Origin: Myxococcales bacterium
Lineage (GTDB): Bacteria > Myxococcota_A > Polyangia > Palsa-1104 > JAEUJZ01
Direction: 5' to 3'
Assembly: GCA_016794505.1 (NCBI GenBank)
Contig: JAEUJZ010000144.1
Span: 1-64,000 of the forward strand
Length of the DNA: 64,000 bases
Position numbers and translations under genes: made by a program. Positions within the stretch are counted from its first letter, which is position 1. Each line of letters begins with the position of its first letter. Shown here piece by piece: positions 42,206 to 50,845 of the stretch. The notes below the pieces were generated by a model that was not told where the DNA came from, did no database searches, and worked only from the letters and a program-made list of their open reading frames with translations.

Positions 42206-44992
42206 CTAGCGCCGTCTGCGGCGGGCCAAGGGGTGCAGCGTCTGTAGGCGCCGGAAGTCAGAGCGCTCGGGCAGATCGCCGCCGCCTTCGTCAATGGGCT
42301 CGCCCTCGCTGAAGCCGTGTGATTCAGCGTGGCGCAGGCGCTCGGCAATTTCGATGATGCGTCGCTCGACGCGGCCAAAGATGCTGGCCGCCGGAAAGCG
42401 CCCACTGCTATCGCGATCGCCCGCCGGCATGCCACACAGCACTTCGATGCCCTGCGTCACGTTGTCGATGGCATAGACATGGAAACGGCCCTCAGCGCAG
42501 GCCTGCACAACGTCGGGACGCAGCGCCAAGTGCGGCAGGTTTACTCGCGGGATCAGGACGCCCTGGGTGCCGGTCAGACCGCGAGCAACACACAGGTCGA
42601 AGAAGCCTTCGATCTTGGCGCAGACGCCGCCGATGGCCTGCACTTGTCCCAGTTGATTGACGCTTCCGGTGACGGCGATGCCTTGGTCGATGCCGATATC
42701 GGCCAGCGCGGACAACACCGCGAATAGCTCGCTCGACGAGGCGCTGTCTCCATCGATTTCGCCATAGCTCTGTTCGAAGACCAGCTGGGCTCGCAGCGAC
42801 AGCGGACGCTCTTGTCCGAACATCCAGCCCAGGTAGCCGCGCACGATGGCCACGCCTTTGGTATGGATGGCACCGCTCAGCTGCGCTTCTCGCTCGACGT
42901 CAACGATGCCCTCGCGCCCCAGTGCAACGACCGCGGTGATGCGCATCGGGTGCCCAAACTCGATGTCCCCGGTATGCATGACCGACAGGCCGTTGACTAC
43001 GCCGACTCGCATGCCCGTGGTTTCGACGGCAACCTCACCACGTAGGCAGGCTTCGCGGATGTGCCGCTCATCCATCGACAAGCGCTCGCGGTGCTCGCGG
43101 CAGGCATCCTCGACATCAGCCGCTGAGACCGCGCGGCGCTCTCCTCGCGATAGCAGGCTGGCTGTGGCCGCGATCTCTTCGAGCTGCGAGATGGCCAAGG
43201 CCATACGCTCGCGATCCTCGGCTAGCTGCGTCGCCAGCTCTAGCAGGCGAGCCCGCGCCCCGCGTTCAAACGACGCCCAGCCGCGTTCCCGCCCGAGAGC
43301 CATCAAGTACGCATCCAGTCCGTGCAGGTTGTGCTCGTTGCGGTCGATGATGGGATCGACTTCGACCTTGCAGCGAAAGATGCCGCGGAAGTCCGGGTCT
43401 TGCACGCGCAGCGAGTCGTATAGCTCGGGTACGCCGATCAGCACGACCCGCGTCGACAGCGCCACTGGCTGTGGCCGCAGCGTCGAAGCGAAGGCCCCCA
43501 TACTGCCTAGACTTTCCTCGATGGCCAAGCGCTGCTCGCGCAGAGCCCGCTTGAGGCGTTCCCACAGCCCCGGCTCAGACAGAACATCGGCCGCACGCAG
43601 GATCAGCACACCGCCAATCGCTCGGTGCAGCGCCCCCGGCCGGATCTGCAAGAAGTCGCTGATCAGCGTGCCCATATGCGCGCGACGCGCGACATAGCCA
43701 AACAGCCGCGATCCCGTTGGGTTGGTTTCGAAAACCACGGGAGCGGCGGCATGCGTGCGATGCGTGATCAGGACATTGACGCGGAACCGATCCAGGCTAT
43801 CGAGGCCCGGCACATCGTCGCGATGGCCGACGTGCGGGCTGCTATCCCCCTCGTCTTCTCCATCGACGAAATCGCGCCAGCTATCGCTCAATGCCTGGCG
43901 GACGTGCCGCAGATAGCGCGCCACTTCGGCGGACATGCCGGCGAAGCGCTCTTGCAGATCGCGCATCTCGCGCTGAACCAAGCCAGCGGCAGCCCGCGCC
44001 ATTGCGGCGTCTTGCTCGGCGTTGTAGTGCGCATTGTGTGCCCGCATGCGGCGAGCGGCCCGTTCCACTTCGCGGGTCACCCGATCCGCGGATCCCTGCA
44101 GCACACGCTTGGTGTTCTCGTCGAGAACGTCGAACTGCTCGGCCGACAAGGGCTTGCCGTGCAGGATCGGGAAGGTCTGGAACACCCCCTGCACGTTGCG
44201 CACACCGAAGCCGTGATGGCGAGCGCTGGTTTCTAGCGACTGAACGATCTCGCGCGTCTTTGACTCAAGCTCGACGTTGATGCGCGCCTGCGAGCGCTGA
44301 ACGTCCTCAGCTTCCGAGAGCTGCGGCATGCGATCGCGCAGCCCGTCGAGAAGCTCGCCCATCGCTTCGTCTAGCGCCGGTCCGGCCCCTGGCGGCAAGT
44401 GAAGGGCCTGGGGGCAGTCTGGATCTTCAAAGTTATAGACGTACACCAAGTCGCCCGGCGTCTTCAGGCTGCGGACAAGCTCCTGCGTGCGAGCGACGAT
44501 TTCGTCCTCGGCGCGAACCTCGCCATCCACCGCCACAAAGACGTGAAAGCCTGCATCTGGGGCCAAGACGCCCAGGTCAAAGGCTCGCCGCGTGACGGGC
44601 TCTAGCAGGTTGAACAAGCTGCCATCGCGCTGCGGAGTCTCGGGCAGCGAATTCGGGTCGACCTGCGCGCTAAGCTGCTCCGTCGGCACCGCCAAAAGGG
44701 CCCGCGTGCGCATGGTCGAGCTGGGCTCAGGGGGCAAAGCCAGCGCCGGGGCTGCAGGATCAGAATCTGACCCCTCAGGCTCGGCACTGGCGTCGCCGGT
44801 CGCACCATCCTCATCCTGATCGAGCGGATCAGGGTGCGAATCCGACGAAGGCGACCGTGTCGAAGCCGCCAGCTCGCCGGATGGCTCCGCGGGCACGGGG
44901 GATGCAGACGACTCAACGGCCTCGGAAGCCGCCAACTTTGAGCTGGGCTCCTCGGCATGAGCAGCGGCAGTGGGGATTTCAGAAGAAACCAT
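42206..44992 (-). CDS. Lon-like protease (LonC/YcbZ type) without visible Walker A
   Basis: 928 residues from the ATG at 44992; a start at 45202 is unlikely. An acidic Ser/Pro/Ala N-terminus (about 1-95) is followed by the YcbZ/Lon-related region (about 125-200), a helical insert with long coiled coils, and an AAA-lid-like part (about 480-640). The Lon protease domain (about 660-860) has catalytic Ser751 (DGDSAS) and Lys794 (GGVCAKIEG), 43 residues apart as in Lon. The expected P-loop position reads VAVDGEVRAED, without GxxGxGK(S/T), so ATP binding is doubtful. LonC proteases are known to work without ATP. The C-terminus is Arg-rich. Confidence 0.82.
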   Translation of the reverse strand: MVSSEIPTAAAHAEEPSSKLAASEAVESSASPVPAEPSGELAASTRSPSSDSHPDPLDQDEDGATGDASAEPEGSDSDPAAPALALPPEPSSTMRTRALLAVPTEQLSAQVDPNSLPETPQRDGSLFNLLEPVTRRAFDLGVLAPDAGFHVFVAVDGEVRAEDEIVARTQELVRSLKTPGDLVYVYNFEDPDCPQALHLPPGAGPALDEAMGELLDGLRDRMPQLSEAEDVQRSQARINVELESKTREIVQSLETSARHHGFGVRNVQGVFQTFPILHGKPLSAEQFDVLDENTKRVLQGSADRVTREVERAARRMRAHNAHYNAEQDAAMARAAAGLVQREMRDLQERFAGMSAEVARYLRHVRQALSDSWRDFVDGEDEGDSSPHVGHRDDVPGLDSLDRFRVNVLITHRTHAAAPVVFETNPTGSRLFGYVARRAHMGTLISDFLQIRPGALHRAIGGVLILRAADVLSEPGLWERLKRALREQRLAIEESLGSMGAFASTLRPQPVALSTRVVLIGVPELYDSLRVQDPDFRGIFRCKVEVDPIIDRNEHNLHGLDAYLMALGRERGWASFERGARARLLELATQLAEDRERMALAISQLEEIAATASLLSRGERRAVSAADVEDACREHRERLSMDERHIREACLRGEVAVETTGMRVGVVNGLSVMHTGDIEFGHPMRITAVVALGREGIVDVEREAQLSGAIHTKGVAIVRGYLGWMFGQERPLSLRAQLVFEQSYGEIDGDSASSSELFAVLSALADIGIDQGIAVTGSVNQLGQVQAIGGVCAKIEGFFDLCVARGLTGTQGVLIPRVNLPHLALRPDVVQACAEGRFHVYAIDNVTQGIEVLCGMPAGDRDSSGRFPAASIFGRVERRIIEIAERLRHAESHGFSEGEPIDEGGGDLPERSDFRRLQTLHPLARRRRR

Positions 44993-45244
44993 GGTGCTAA
45001 TCAGAACTCCTCTATACGTCGCGGCGAGCGAAAAATCCCGCGGGCGCAGCGCGCTTTCGGGCTGCGGCTTCGGGGGGAACTCATGATCGTACAGAGCGCC
45101 GCAAATTGCGAGGTAGACAAGCCCATCGGACACGCCCACCTTGGCCTGGTCCGAGCGCTGGATGGATCGATGGGGCCAGCCGTGAACGGACGGCCAGATC
45201 AACCGGCCCCTCGTGTACCGCGAAAGCGCGCCTCAATGCTAAAA

Positions 45245-45499
45245 TTATGCGCTATGCCTTATTTTTTCATCGATATCTACCCAATCAAGCGGGCGGTCGA
45301 TGGGCAGCAGGCCGACTTCTTTGGCTAGCTTCTCCACTACATCGTCGGCCTCTTGCTCCATGCCTTCGCCGACGATCCACTCGATCTCGCCACGCGACGA
45401 GGACAGCGAGCGAACAAAGGCCAGGCCATCGTACGCTTCGACGATCATGCGGACATAGCCGATCTCATGCAGCGGGACACGAAAGTAACGGGAAGGCAT
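45245..45499 (-). CDS. DUF4911 domain protein
   Basis: 84 residues from the ATG at 45499. The whole protein fits the DUF4911 pattern of deltaproteobacteria: YVRMIVEAYDGLAFVRSLSS, EWIVGEGMEQEADDVVEKLAKE and a conserved acidic end. It is small, soluble and probably ferredoxin-like in fold; function unknown. The last codons (about 45245-45280) are AT-rich compared with the rest. It lies 58 bases after the interrupted lipoprotein gene and may be co-transcribed with it. Confidence 0.7.
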   Translation of the reverse strand: MPSRYFRVPLHEIGYVRMIVEAYDGLAFVRSLSSSRGEIEWIVGEGMEQEADDVVEKLAKEVGLLPIDRPLDWVDIDEKIRHSA

Positions 45500-45557
45500 C
45501 GTGGATGCTCGGTGATGAGGTTGGTGCCCCGAAGAAGGCTCGTCGCAGGGCTTGCGG

Positions 45558-45971
45558 CTAGCGTGCGGCGGGCAGGTCGAGGCGCGGAATGCTGCCGCCG
45601 GTCTTTCCACCGTCGCCGTTGAGGATGTACATGGTACCCGCGTCCCCGTCGACAACTGTGGCGCGATAGACGAGCTGGTCGCCAATCTGCGACGACACCG
45701 CGCGCCCTGTCGCCTGGCCCATGAAGCGCACCGCGCCAAAGGGCCGACTCATGTCGCGGACAAAGACATGTTCGGCCTGTGCCACGACTACATCGCGGCT
45801 GTCGTCACCTTGTAGGCCCCCTTGCGGGCGCAGGCGCGCCTCGAAGCGCACGCGAATGCGCTCGCCGCCGGCCAAGATGCCGTCACCGACGAAGCCCCAA
45901 GGCCCTTCGGCGATTGGCGCACGCAACGTATAGGCGGCCTCGACATATCCAGGAGAGTCACCGACCCTCAC
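45558..45971 (-). CDS. downstream part of an interrupted lipoprotein frame
   Basis: About 137 residues from a GTG at 45971 to the TAA-side end at 45558. Beta-rich: YVEAAYTLRAPIAEG, GGERIRVRFEARLRP, QIGDQLVYRATVVDG. It is in exactly the same frame as the 59-residue lipoprotein-like segment upstream (45981-46160), with a single TGA between them, and no ribosome site serves the GTG. The natural reading is one ~200-residue lipoprotein gene split by an in-frame stop. Alternatives are re-initiation, readthrough or a base-calling error. Confidence 0.55.
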   Translation of the reverse strand: MRVGDSPGYVEAAYTLRAPIAEGPWGFVGDGILAGGERIRVRFEARLRPQGGLQGDDSRDVVVAQAEHVFVRDMSRPFGAVRFMGQATGRAVSSQIGDQLVYRATVVDGDAGTMYILNGDGGKTGGSIPRLDLPAAR

Positions 45972-45982
45972 GCCCGGTGCTC
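45955..45982 (-). other. stem-loop over the in-frame TGA
   Basis: On the minus strand GAG-CACCG pairs with CGGTG-(A)-CTC across an 11-base loop, and the GAG begins inside the TGA itself. Five continuous pairs plus three more across a one-base bulge. Too close to the TGA to match the standard bacterial selenocysteine element. Confidence 0.4.
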
Positions 45983-46160
45983 AAAACGGCGGCGGCTCGT
46001 AGTCAACCAAGACCAGATCGATCTCGCGGGTGGAATAGTTCATCCACAGCGACGGAGGATTGCCATTGTAGGTCGGCCGCTGATCGCAGTGCAGGCAAGC
46101 CAAAAGACAGCCAACGAGCAGCAGCCGCAAGGCCAGAACGGCGGGGAAGCGAAACCGCAT
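45981..46160 (-). CDS. lipoprotein head (59 aa) ending at an in-frame TGA
   Basis: 59 residues. MRFRFPAVLALRLLLVGCLL is a lipoprotein signal with a lipobox around LLAC/LHC, followed by about 33 mature residues ending VDYEPPPF. The ATG touches the stop of the upstream lipoprotein gene with no gap (TAG ATG), so it is translated from the same message. After the TGA the same frame stays open for another 140 codons. Confidence 0.6.
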   Translation of the reverse strand: MRFRFPAVLALRLLLVGCLLACLHCDQRPTYNGNPPSLWMNYSTREIDLVLVDYEPPPF

Positions 46161-46991
46161 CTAGTCAGCCCGTAGCTCAAGCGGCAGCGTCGCGCTTCCC
46201 AGGCTCTGCCCGGTCGCGGCATCGCGCAGCGTGACGGATAGCTCAAGCGGCGTGCCTTCCTGCAAGTCAAGGCGCGGGAAAAACAGGAACCCCGAGACAC
46301 GCGCCCCCGGCGGCAGCTTGGCAGACGGCAGACTCATGCGCTGAGCCTCGGCGCGCGACCACGCATAGGGCCGCCCGTCCAGATAGTAGGCACCGCCCCA
46401 GTATCCTGGCAGTCCATAGCCCCACATCATGTAGGGCCCGCCGCCGATATAGCCCGAGGGATAGCGATCATAGTAGTAGGCGCGCGGAACGTAGCCAGAA
46501 AGGGGCCGTCTCCCCATCGGAGCCGGCGCGTAGATGCGCCCCGATGAATAGCCGCCGCGATACACCGGAGCGGGACGCACTCCAAGGCTGCCTCCTCCCA
46601 CACGACCGCCCCAGGCCAGCATGGTGTCCGCGGGCACATGCGTCTCTGGCGTGCGATAGGCAAGCTGGCTCGGTGGAATTGGGCTGTACTGGGCCCCGCC
46701 AGCGGCGCCAAGTGTGAAGGCTGCGGGATCCACGAGAACTTCACTGGCTCCGCGGTTCTCAAGCAGCACAAGCACCGCGGTCGCGACATCCAGCACATCG
46801 CCGGGAAACTCGCCGCTGTCCAAGCGCGGCACACTGACCAGGACGCCTGCGATGCTGGTCTGAGCAAGGGGTTGCTGCTGCGTTGGCACGGGCCGCGGCA
46901 TGCTCATACAGGCGGGCAGCCCCAGCAGAGCCACGCCCAACGCAGCCACCAAGCGGCCGGTACCCATGAGCTTGCTAATCATCGTTGTCAT
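46161..46991 (-). CDS. lipoprotein with Gly/Tyr-rich middle
   Basis: 276 residues. GGAGG precedes the ATG by 6 bases. Signal peptide with lipobox GLPAC (Cys28). The N-terminal domain is beta-rich (about 45-130: AGVLVSVPRLDSGEFPGDVLDVATAVLVLLENRG). A Gly/Tyr/Pro-rich stretch (about 130-215: GGYSSGRIYAP, YYYDRYPSGYIGGGPYMM) may be flexible or surface-sticky. A C-terminal beta domain ends LPLELRAD. No family recognised. It overlaps nothing but is followed directly by the interrupted lipoprotein frame, suggesting a two-lipoprotein unit. Confidence 0.65.
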   Translation of the reverse strand: MTTMISKLMGTGRLVAALGVALLGLPACMSMPRPVPTQQQPLAQTSIAGVLVSVPRLDSGEFPGDVLDVATAVLVLLENRGASEVLVDPAAFTLGAAGGAQYSPIPPSQLAYRTPETHVPADTMLAWGGRVGGGSLGVRPAPVYRGGYSSGRIYAPAPMGRRPLSGYVPRAYYYDRYPSGYIGGGPYMMWGYGLPGYWGGAYYLDGRPYAWSRAEAQRMSLPSAKLPPGARVSGFLFFPRLDLQEGTPLELSVTLRDAATGQSLGSATLPLELRAD

Positions 46992-47149
46992 CGTCGACCT
47001 CCGAAGCTGCAGGATGCGAAAACTCGCAACCCACTATCGACAAGATAACACCGCTATTCGACTTGGCAGCAACGGATGCCGTGGATGGTTCGCTGTGACC
47101 CGCGGAGCATCAGGCGAAGAAAAGCGCGAGATGAGGCGACGAAAAGAGG

Positions 47150-48523
47150 CTAGCTCTGTCGGTTCGAGCGACCAAAGCTGCGCTGGAATAGATCGGCAAT
47201 GGCTGCGGCGCCGTCCGGTGTGAGGTGGCGCGTCCCGGTTCCGGTGAAGCGAGTCCTGCCAACGACGGGACGCGATGGATTCCACGCCCGAGCCTTGGCA
47301 TCCCACGAGAACCAGCCCTTCTGGTTCTGATCAAACACGTGCAGCGCCTTCTGTTGGTGACGGGCAAGCTCGGCGGCCCAGCCAGTGCCCCCCTTGACGG
47401 TCCCATCGGGCTGAATGACGCCGATGATGAACACTTCCTGCGCCGAGTTGACCTGGTGCCAGATGCTCTGCAGAACTTTGCGCAGCGTCGCGTTCTGATG
47501 ATACGTCCGGTGCATCGTCGCTGAGACGTAGGCTAGGCTGACATCTCCCTCGCGCAGCTCTTCGTCAGACAGCATGCGCAAGCCGCGGGTACGAACGACG
47601 CGGTGCCCCTCGAATGAGATGTTCTCCTCGCGCACCCCATAGCGCTCGGCGCAGGTACCGAACTCCGCCTCTGCGCCTTCGGCAGCCCCGGACAACAGGG
47701 TGTAAGCGCTCGGCGGCAGATCCTTCATCGGTGCCGTGGGCAGGCGATCATCGACCAAGCGCATCGTGTCGGGATACAGGCTGAGGTGCGTGTCCACAGC
47801 CATCGCCGCTCCGAGGGAGGCATCCTTCAGCAAGCGAACGGACAGGTGACCGTCGACGGGCTGCAGGAAGAGCACCAGCTGCAGATAGCGCGAGAAGCGA
47901 TCGCAGGGAGGTGGCACGCTGCTCGGCGCATCGCCTCCCGTCTGGTGACGATGCGTCAGAGCCGTCATCCACAGCTCCAAGTTGAGCGCCTTCGCCGTGG
48001 CAGTCAGTGCTTCCAACTCTTTGTCGTTGGTTCGCGTCCAGTCAAACGCATCGAGGATCAGCACATCGGGCTTGAAGCCTGCGTGCTGTGCCAGAAGCGC
48101 GATGGAGCTTGTGAGCTTGTCGACGCTAAATGCCGACTGTCCCGCCCCATGGCCGTGCAGCGTATAGGCCTGAATGATGCGGTTGCGGTGGATCAGCTCG
48201 GTCGTCCCGGCCAAATCCGTCAGCTGTGCGGCGCGGGCCAGGTCGTTGAACACGGCCTCGTACCAGCTGTGTACGTGGTCGACGGGGGCGTCGAGCGACA
48301 CGTGCAGCACCTTGCGTTCGCGCAGCAGACTGTCGAGCGCGATATGCACCAAGAATGCGGTCTTGCCAACGCCCGCTCGCGCCATCACGACGCCCAGGTT
48401 ACCGCGCCCCAGGCCATGTGCATCCACCGAGCCAGGGGCCGCCTCGCCGGCATCCACTTTCCCTGAGCGAGCGCGCTCAAGGATCCGTAGTGGGCTCTGC
48501 TTGTACATCTCGTTGCGATCCAT
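47150..48523 (-). CDS. RecA/KaiC-like ATPase fused to a SLOG-type domain
   Basis: 457 residues. The N-terminal RecA-like domain (about 35-250) has Walker A ARAGVGKT (48-55), KVLHVSLDAP as the next strand, Walker B DVLILD (153-158) and TALTHRHQ as a sensor-like segment, close to KaiC/DnaB-like ATPases. The C-terminal half (about 270-415) has SLOG-superfamily features: YTLLSGAAEGAEAEFGTCAE (Gly-rich nucleotide loop), EVFIIGVIQPDGTVKGGTGWAAELAR, then KALHVFDQ. SLOG domains bind or cleave nucleotides or ADP-ribose-type ligands. It starts 14 bases after EF-G, so it is probably co-expressed with it. I know no described system with this fusion; signalling or defence is a hypothesis only. Confidence 0.7.
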   Translation of the reverse strand: MDRNEMYKQSPLRILERARSGKVDAGEAAPGSVDAHGLGRGNLGVVMARAGVGKTAFLVHIALDSLLRERKVLHVSLDAPVDHVHSWYEAVFNDLARAAQLTDLAGTTELIHRNRIIQAYTLHGHGAGQSAFSVDKLTSSIALLAQHAGFKPDVLILDAFDWTRTNDKELEALTATAKALNLELWMTALTHRHQTGGDAPSSVPPPCDRFSRYLQLVLFLQPVDGHLSVRLLKDASLGAAMAVDTHLSLYPDTMRLVDDRLPTAPMKDLPPSAYTLLSGAAEGAEAEFGTCAERYGVREENISFEGHRVVRTRGLRMLSDEELREGDVSLAYVSATMHRTYHQNATLRKVLQSIWHQVNSAQEVFIIGVIQPDGTVKGGTGWAAELARHQQKALHVFDQNQKGWFSWDAKARAWNPSRPVVGRTRFTGTGTRHLTPDGAAAIADLFQRSFGRSNRQS

Positions 48524-48537
48524 GTGCGCCCTCCTGT

Positions 48538-50628
48538 TTACTTCTTCTTCTCGGCGGCCTCTTTGGCACGCGCCTTGGCGACAAGTTCTTCACCGATGCT
48601 GCCTGGCACCGGGGCATAGCGCGAGAACTCCATCGTAAATTCGGCCTTGCCCTGAGTTGCCGAGCGCAGCGTCGTCGCATAGCCAAACATTTCGGCTAGC
48701 GGTACTTCCGCCTCGACCGTCGTCATGCCATCGGCATCGGTAGTTCCAATGATCATGCCACGTCGAGACATCAGCGTGCCGAGCATCGCACCGCTGAACT
48801 CGGCGGGACCTTCGAGCGCGACCTTCATGATCGGCTCCAGGATCTGCGGCCGGGCCTTGGGATAGACCTCACGCCATGCGCCACGCGCCGCTTCTTGGAA
48901 GGCGATGTCCGACGAGTCGACCGCGTGTGACGCACCGTCATTCAGCACGACGCGAACATTGACCACCGGGAAGCCGATTAGGCGGCCCTTGGGCAACATC
49001 GAACGGAAGCCTTTTTCGACGCTGGCGATAAACTCGCGAGGCACGTTGCCGCCGACCACCTCGTCGACGAACTCGAAGTCCCCTTCGGCATACGGTTCGA
49101 TGTAACCGACCACTTTGCCGTACTGACCCGAGCCACCGGTCTGCTTCTTATGCGTGTAGTTGTACTCGGCGCGCTGCGTAATCGTCTCGCGATACGCGAC
49201 CTGCGGTGGACTCGTCGCGACAACCGCGTTGTACTCGCGCTTCATACGCTCGATATAGACCTCCAAGTGAAGCTCGCCCATGCCTGCGATCAGCGTCTCG
49301 CCGCTCTCGGGGTCGACTTCGCAGCGCAGCGTTGGGTCTTCCTTGGTGAAGCGCTGCAGGGCCTTGCTCATGTTCATCTGAGCTTTTTGGTCCGTCGGCT
49401 TGATCGCCAACTTGATGACTGGCTCAGGCACGAACATCGAGGTCATCGCGACATTGGGCCCTGCGGTGAAGGTGTCGCCTGAGTTGCAGTCGATACCGAA
49501 CATCGCGACGATGTCACCGGCACATGTGTCGGTGATGTCTTCCTTGTCATCCGAGTGCATGCGCACCAAGCGCGAGACTTTGACCTTCCGGCCGGTGCGC
49601 GTGTTGGTGATGAAGTCATCCTTGCGCAGCGTGCCCTGATAGACGCGCATATACGTCAACTGACCGTAGCGCCCATCTTCCAGCTTGAAGGCCAAGGCCA
49701 CGGCCGGCAGGCTTGGGTCCGACGGCAGAACGATCTTCGCTTCCCCCTCTTTGTCGAGATCGATCGCCTCGTTGGTGACGTCGGTTGGGCACGGCAGGTA
49801 ATACGTCACCGCGTCGAGCAAGAGCTGCACGCCCTTGTTCTTGTAGGCCGAGCCCATCATCACTGGAGTCAGCTTCATCTCCAGCGTGCCGCGGCGGATG
49901 GCGCTGCGGACTAGCTGCGGCGTGACGCGGTCTTCCAGGATCGCCTCGGTCAGCTCGTCGCTGAACATCGACACCGCATCCAGCATCTCGTCGCGAGCCT
50001 GCTGTGCCTGCGTCTTTAGATCCGCCGGGATCGCTCCGCGATGGATCTCTTCGCCATTCGGCCCCGAGAACGTCACCGCTTCCATCGTCACCAGGTCGAC
50101 GACACCTGCGAACTTGTCTTCGGCCCCGATGGGAAGCTGCAGCAGCACCGGGTTGTGCCCCAGCTTTTCGCGCAGCTGATTCTTGACGCGCAGCGGATTG
50201 GCCCCGGTGCGGTCGCACTTGTTGACAAATGCGATACGCGGGACCTTGTACCTTCGCATCTGGCGGTCGACGGTCAGCGACTGACTCTGCACACCAGCCA
50301 CAGCACACAGCACCAAGATGGCGCCGTCTAGCACGCGCAGCGAGCGCTCGACCTCGATGGTGAAGTCGACGTGGCCCGGTGTATCGATGATGTTGACGTG
50401 ATAATTGGCCCAACCGCAGTACGTGGCAGCGCTTTGGATCGTAATGCCGCGCTCGCGCTCCAGCTCCATCGAGTCCATCTTCGCGCCGACGCCGTCCTTG
50501 CCTTTGACTTCATGGATGGCGTGAATGCGCTTCGTGTAGAACAGGATGCGCTCGGTAAGCGTTGTCTTGCCGCTGTCGATGTGGGCGGAGATGCCGATGT
50601 TTCGTATGCGAGAGAGGTCGGTAATCAC
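48538..50628 (-). CDS. fusA: elongation factor G (spirochaete/delta/mitochondrial type)
   Basis: 696 residues from a GTG at 50628, preceded by ACGGAGCACAGG; the TTG at 50667 gives an odd leader. It is the translocase GTPase of the ribosome. G1 AHIDSGKT (15-22), switch I GVGAKMDSMELERERGITIQSAAT, G3 DTPGHVDF, G4 NKCDRTGA. Domains II-V are complete, including the VAYRETITQRAEYNYTHKKQTGGSGQYGKV region. The DSGKTT and GAKMDSMELERERGITI pattern marks the spdEFG1/mtEFG1 type rather than the standard bacterial EF-G. It may be the second EF-G of the genome; no other is in this window. Followed after 14 bases by the ATPase/SLOG fusion. Confidence 0.93.
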   Translation of the reverse strand: MITDLSRIRNIGISAHIDSGKTTLTERILFYTKRIHAIHEVKGKDGVGAKMDSMELERERGITIQSAATYCGWANYHVNIIDTPGHVDFTIEVERSLRVLDGAILVLCAVAGVQSQSLTVDRQMRRYKVPRIAFVNKCDRTGANPLRVKNQLREKLGHNPVLLQLPIGAEDKFAGVVDLVTMEAVTFSGPNGEEIHRGAIPADLKTQAQQARDEMLDAVSMFSDELTEAILEDRVTPQLVRSAIRRGTLEMKLTPVMMGSAYKNKGVQLLLDAVTYYLPCPTDVTNEAIDLDKEGEAKIVLPSDPSLPAVALAFKLEDGRYGQLTYMRVYQGTLRKDDFITNTRTGRKVKVSRLVRMHSDDKEDITDTCAGDIVAMFGIDCNSGDTFTAGPNVAMTSMFVPEPVIKLAIKPTDQKAQMNMSKALQRFTKEDPTLRCEVDPESGETLIAGMGELHLEVYIERMKREYNAVVATSPPQVAYRETITQRAEYNYTHKKQTGGSGQYGKVVGYIEPYAEGDFEFVDEVVGGNVPREFIASVEKGFRSMLPKGRLIGFPVVNVRVVLNDGASHAVDSSDIAFQEAARGAWREVYPKARPQILEPIMKVALEGPAEFSGAMLGTLMSRRGMIIGTTDADGMTTVEAEVPLAEMFGYATTLRSATQGKAEFTMEFSRYAPVPGSIGEELVAKARAKEAAEKKK

Positions 50629-50845
50629 TGCCTGTGCTCCGTCCGTTTTTTTATGAGTCGCAAGCAACTACCAAGGTTCGTCGCCAGAATCAAGCGAAAA
50701 CCTCGCAGCGGGGCAGCACAACGCCGGCACTGCCGAATGCTAAAGCGGGCGATGTCGGCGAGCTCGACACACAGCATTCTCGACGCAGTTTAGGCTGGCC
50801 AGCACCCTAGATGACCTGCGAAACTGGCGCGTAAGGCCCGTCTTG

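Noticed and set aside
45955..45983. A selenocysteine insertion element at the in-frame TGA
   Set aside because: The hairpin starts within the TGA instead of the usual spacing downstream, the loop does not match known bacterial elements, and the residue context is not redox-like. Kept only as a stem-loop.
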